A stretch of DNA of 35,005 bases from Hyphomicrobiales bacterium. Lineage in GTDB: Bacteria; Pseudomonadota; Alphaproteobacteria; Rhizobiales; JAKSCL01. The notes beneath the pieces were generated by a model. The model made no database searches. It was not told where the DNA came from and saw only the letters and a program-made list of their open reading frames with translations. Where the stretch lies: positions 1 to 35,005 of the forward strand of contig JAKSCL010000227.1 in assembly GCA_022360615.1 (NCBI GenBank), written 5' to 3'. The translations under genes and the position numbers were made by a program. Positions 33,153-35,005 of the stretch are shown here, piece by piece; within the stretch, counting starts at the first letter, position 1; each line of letters opens with the position of its first letter.

Positions 33153-33890
33153 TCAGATGTGCAAAAGCTGTCCAAAACCCTCGATTTTGGCCCGCACGCC
33201 GGCGAGTCTGAGCGCCCCCCAAAATGAAGCTTGATTGGCGGAGACGACCGGAATCCCAAGGTCCTCCTCGAGCGATTCCAACGCACCGATGGTCCGCAAA
33301 TTCGTGCAGCTGATGAAAACAGCATCGCTGTCTGGATGGGCGTTCCCGCGCACGAACGCGTAAAGCTCTTCGGTCGTGACGGCGCCGATCCCGTAATCGG
33401 TGGCGATTTCCATACCCTCCGCGCGAAGAACCTCGTAGCCGTTACCGGCAAAGAAACGCCGGGCGCGTTCCGTCACTTCGCCAAGATAAGGCGTGATCAC
33501 GCTGATCCTCTCAACGCGGAGCATGTGGAGGGCTTCCAGGCTCGCCGTCGATGTCGTCGTCACCGGTATGCCGCCGCTGACCCCCTGCATTCGTTCGATG
33601 ATCGTTCGGTCCCAGCCGATGCCTTCAAGGAAGGTCGCGCTCGTTCCGCCGAAAACGATGGCATGAAGAGGCGCGACGGCCAGTTCGGCCACACAGCGTT
33701 CCGTTTCATCATCGCCCATCATGCTTGAAAGGCCCTCGACCGTGGGCGCGGGCAAACCGATGCGGGAGGTGTGAAATGAGACACCTTCCGGGCACATGGC
33801 CGCGAATTCCGGCTCCATGACCGTGCTTGAGGCCATGTAGATCAGGCCGAGACGGGCTCTCCATCCATAGTAATCGCGCATTGAATCCAT
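33153..33890 (-). CDS. Asp/Glu racemase superfamily enzyme, arylmalonate decarboxylase-like (also EutA-like)
   Basis: 245 residues from ATG 33890 (MDSMRDYYGW); the frame continues upstream to 34037 without protein-like sequence. Racemases and maleate isomerases of this fold use two cysteines. Here the first is Gly82 (FGGTSATF) and the second is Cys195 (FISCTNLRT). That Gly/Cys pattern is the one known for arylmalonate decarboxylase, and its Thr, Ser and Tyr residues of the carboxylate-holding site also appear conserved (Thr83, Ser84, Tyr135). The match is from memory. EutA of ectoine clusters belongs to the same superfamily, so a role beside the DoeA-like protein is also possible. It heads the TRAP operon. 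Confidence 0.82.
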   Translation of the reverse strand: MDSMRDYYGWRARLGLIYMASSTVMEPEFAAMCPEGVSFHTSRIGLPAPTVEGLSSMMGDDETERCVAELAVAPLHAIVFGGTSATFLEGIGWDRTIIERMQGVSGGIPVTTTSTASLEALHMLRVERISVITPYLGEVTERARRFFAGNGYEVLRAEGMEIATDYGIGAVTTEELYAFVRGNAHPDSDAVFISCTNLRTIGALESLEEDLGIPVVSANQASFWGALRLAGVRAKIEGFGQLLHI

Positions 33891-34209
33891 CTGCTGGAAC
33901 GATTGGTGCGGGTCGGCTGGCCGTTTCGGCGTTCCGCCTTTGGCCGGAAATTCTTGGAGCGCCGCAGTCTTGCAAGCGCACAATGCAATCAGACACCAGC
34001 ATTGCCATTGCTTTGAATGCCGGACTCTCAAAGTCAACTTTGAGAGCGCGAATGCGGAAAAAATGGATTGCCGTCATCGGCGGGGCACCCGGGCCAGCCA
34101 GCGAACGGGTGCTGTACAAGCTGCCGCTTCGGGAAACCGAAGCGCCGGAATGATGCGCGCGCCGCGCCGGAGAGGACAGCCGTGAAGGCCTGTTTCCGGC
34201 CTGCGGCGC
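33891..34209. other. Promoter region of the racemase-TRAP operon and spacer before the GlcG-like gene
   Basis: About 320 bp. Apart from the 22-bp palindrome (34025-34046) nothing is supported. Open stretches here lack protein-like composition. The GlcG-like gene ends at 34210, so this part also contains its 3' end region; no terminator hairpin with a T-run was seen. Confidence 0.45.
34025..34046 (-). promoter_or_regulatory. 22-bp palindrome, operator candidate for the racemase-TRAP operon
   Basis: Arms CTCTCAAAGT (34025-34034) and ACTTTGAGAG (34037-34046) are a perfect 10-bp inverted repeat around CA. It lies about 135 nt upstream of the racemase-like start. A degenerate copy lies before the nearby LysR gene. 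Confidence 0.65.
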
Positions 34210-34719
34210 CTAGAACGCGATGCGGTCCTCGATCGCCGCGATGCCCGCATTGGCGCAGGCCTCGTCTTCCGTCCCGGACGGCGCGCCCGACACGCCAATG
34301 GCGGCAACCATGTCGCCGTCGCCCGCAAGGACCCTCACACCCCCGCCCAGAGGCAGGGCGTTTGAGACATTGCGGATCGCCCAGGCCTCGCCGGATTCGG
34401 TGAGTTCTCCGAGTTCGCCGGTGTCCGTCCGGAAGCTTGCCGCCGTCCACGCCTTTCGAAAGGACGTATCGGGCGTGTGCGCACCGGCCAATTGATCGCG
34501 GATCGTCACCTGCAAAACGCCGAACCGGTCGGTGACGCTGACCGCCACCTGGTAGCCCCTTTCACGGCATTCGGCCAAGGCCGCTTCCGCCGCTTCGACC
34601 GACAATCCGGGCTTCAGCACCCTGAATGTCGTGAAGCTTTCGTCCTGCGCGAGCGCGGCACTCCCCATTCCAAGCGCGGCGGCGAAAGCCAAGCCCGATG
34701 CGGCGTTTGCAATTTTCAT
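34210..34719 (-). CDS. GlcG/HbpS family (DUF336) protein, secreted
   Basis: 169 residues from ATG 34719 with GGAGG 5 nt upstream; longer in-frame starts are rejected because this start gives a clean signal peptide (cleaved after ALA, about residue 24). The mature part is a heme-degrading/GlcG-type domain: GLSVEAAEAALAECRERGYQ, VAVSVTDRFGVLQVTIRDQ, FRKAWTAASF, ALPLGGGVRVLAGDGDMVAA and IGVSGAPSGTEDEACANAGI. Related proteins bind heme or cobalamin-like ligands, or have unknown roles in glycolate loci. Periplasmic location is inferred. It stands alone upstream of the racemase-TRAP operon on the same strand. Confidence 0.87.
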   Translation of the reverse strand: MKIANAASGLAFAAALGMGSAALAQDESFTTFRVLKPGLSVEAAEAALAECRERGYQVAVSVTDRFGVLQVTIRDQLAGAHTPDTSFRKAWTAASFRTDTGELGELTESGEAWAIRNVSNALPLGGGVRVLAGDGDMVAAIGVSGAPSGTEDEACANAGIAAIEDRIAF

Positions 34720-35005
34720 GATGTCCTCCCGTTTGGATTTTAGGATTTGGGAGATGTTGTCATCGGCACAGGCAAAGGGGCATTGAGCCCGATCAAATGC
34801 CCTATCGGGTCCAGCCGGATTGGCACTTGCCCAAGGAGACGGCGCGAGGGTGGCTTTCGAGGCTAGCGGGCGTGTGTTCGTATTGCTGAAGCGTTTTGGA
34901 CGTGCCCCAACATGTTGCCCCAAAATCTCACCGCCACCACGTCCCCGCTCTCCAAGAGCCAAACTAGCCGATGGACTACCGCGCGAACTTATGTTTCCGC
35001 TTCGA
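34720..35005. other. Right edge with no supported gene
   Basis: About 285 bp upstream of the GlcG-like gene. It should hold that gene's promoter. A short plus-strand frame begins near 34912 and runs to the edge, but it is too short to judge. No RNA gene or strong hairpin was recognised. Confidence 0.35.

Noticed and set aside
34720-34962. N-terminal extension of the GlcG-like protein to 34962
   Set aside because: The ATG at 34719 has a strong ribosome site and begins a clean signal peptide; the extension is not protein-like.

Overview
The window looks like a chromosomal piece of an alphaproteobacterium, most likely order Hyphomicrobiales (Rhizobiales). This rests on GC-rich codon use, a housekeeping block in the order typical of that group (rpoZ-rel-pyrE-DUF2062-pdxJ-acpS-lepB-rnc-era-recO-parC), and accessory transport operons (ABC, TTT and TRAP types) common there. 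No rRNA, tRNA, CRISPR array or insertion sequence was recognised. All family assignments come from reading translated sequence, not from database searches.

Region 1 (about 1-11300, minus strand) is the housekeeping block. Transcription runs from rpoZ toward position 1: omega subunit, (p)ppGpp synthetase/hydrolase, orotate phosphoribosyltransferase, a DUF2062 membrane protein, pyridoxine phosphate synthase, holo-ACP synthase, signal peptidase I, RNase III, Era GTPase, RecO and topoisomerase IV subunit A. Several genes overlap or nearly touch. A small conserved-looking reading frame runs off the left edge and carries a nested inverted repeat where its C-terminal part should be.

Region 2 (11300-13000) has a 390-bp intergenic stretch rich in small inverted repeats, then a NYN-domain protein and a family 5-type uracil-DNA glycosylase on the plus strand.

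Region 3 (13050-19350) is a carbohydrate-type ABC importer on the minus strand (ATPase, two permeases, binding protein) ending in a metallophosphoesterase gene, with a divergent LysR regulator. Two strong GC-rich stem-loops bracket the binding-protein gene. The phosphoesterase suggests a phosphate-ester or phosphodiester ligand, but the ligand is unknown.

Region 4 (19350-20660) is sparse. It holds a DUF3592-type membrane protein and what appears to be the C-terminal remnant of a YfcH/TIGR01777-type epimerase.

Region 5 (20660-34050) is a catabolic island in two modules. Module A is a tripartite tricarboxylate transporter (tctCBA) with a guanidino-acid ureohydrolase, a GntR/FCD regulator, and a divergent crotonase plus class III CoA-transferase. 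Near-identical operator-like sequences lie before tctC and between gntR and the crotonase gene, so GntR probably controls both arms. Module B is a DoeA/EutD-like M24-fold hydrolase lacking most metal ligands, a divergent LysR regulator, a DctPQM TRAP transporter, and an Asp/Glu-racemase superfamily enzyme whose active site resembles arylmalonate decarboxylase. A palindromic element upstream of the racemase-TRAP operon recurs, degenerate, before the LysR gene. The set resembles ectoine-use clusters but lacks eutB, eutC, eutE/doeB and enuR, so its substrate may be different and is the best candidate here for an undescribed pathway.

Region 6 (34050-35005) has a secreted GlcG/HbpS-type protein and an unassigned right edge.
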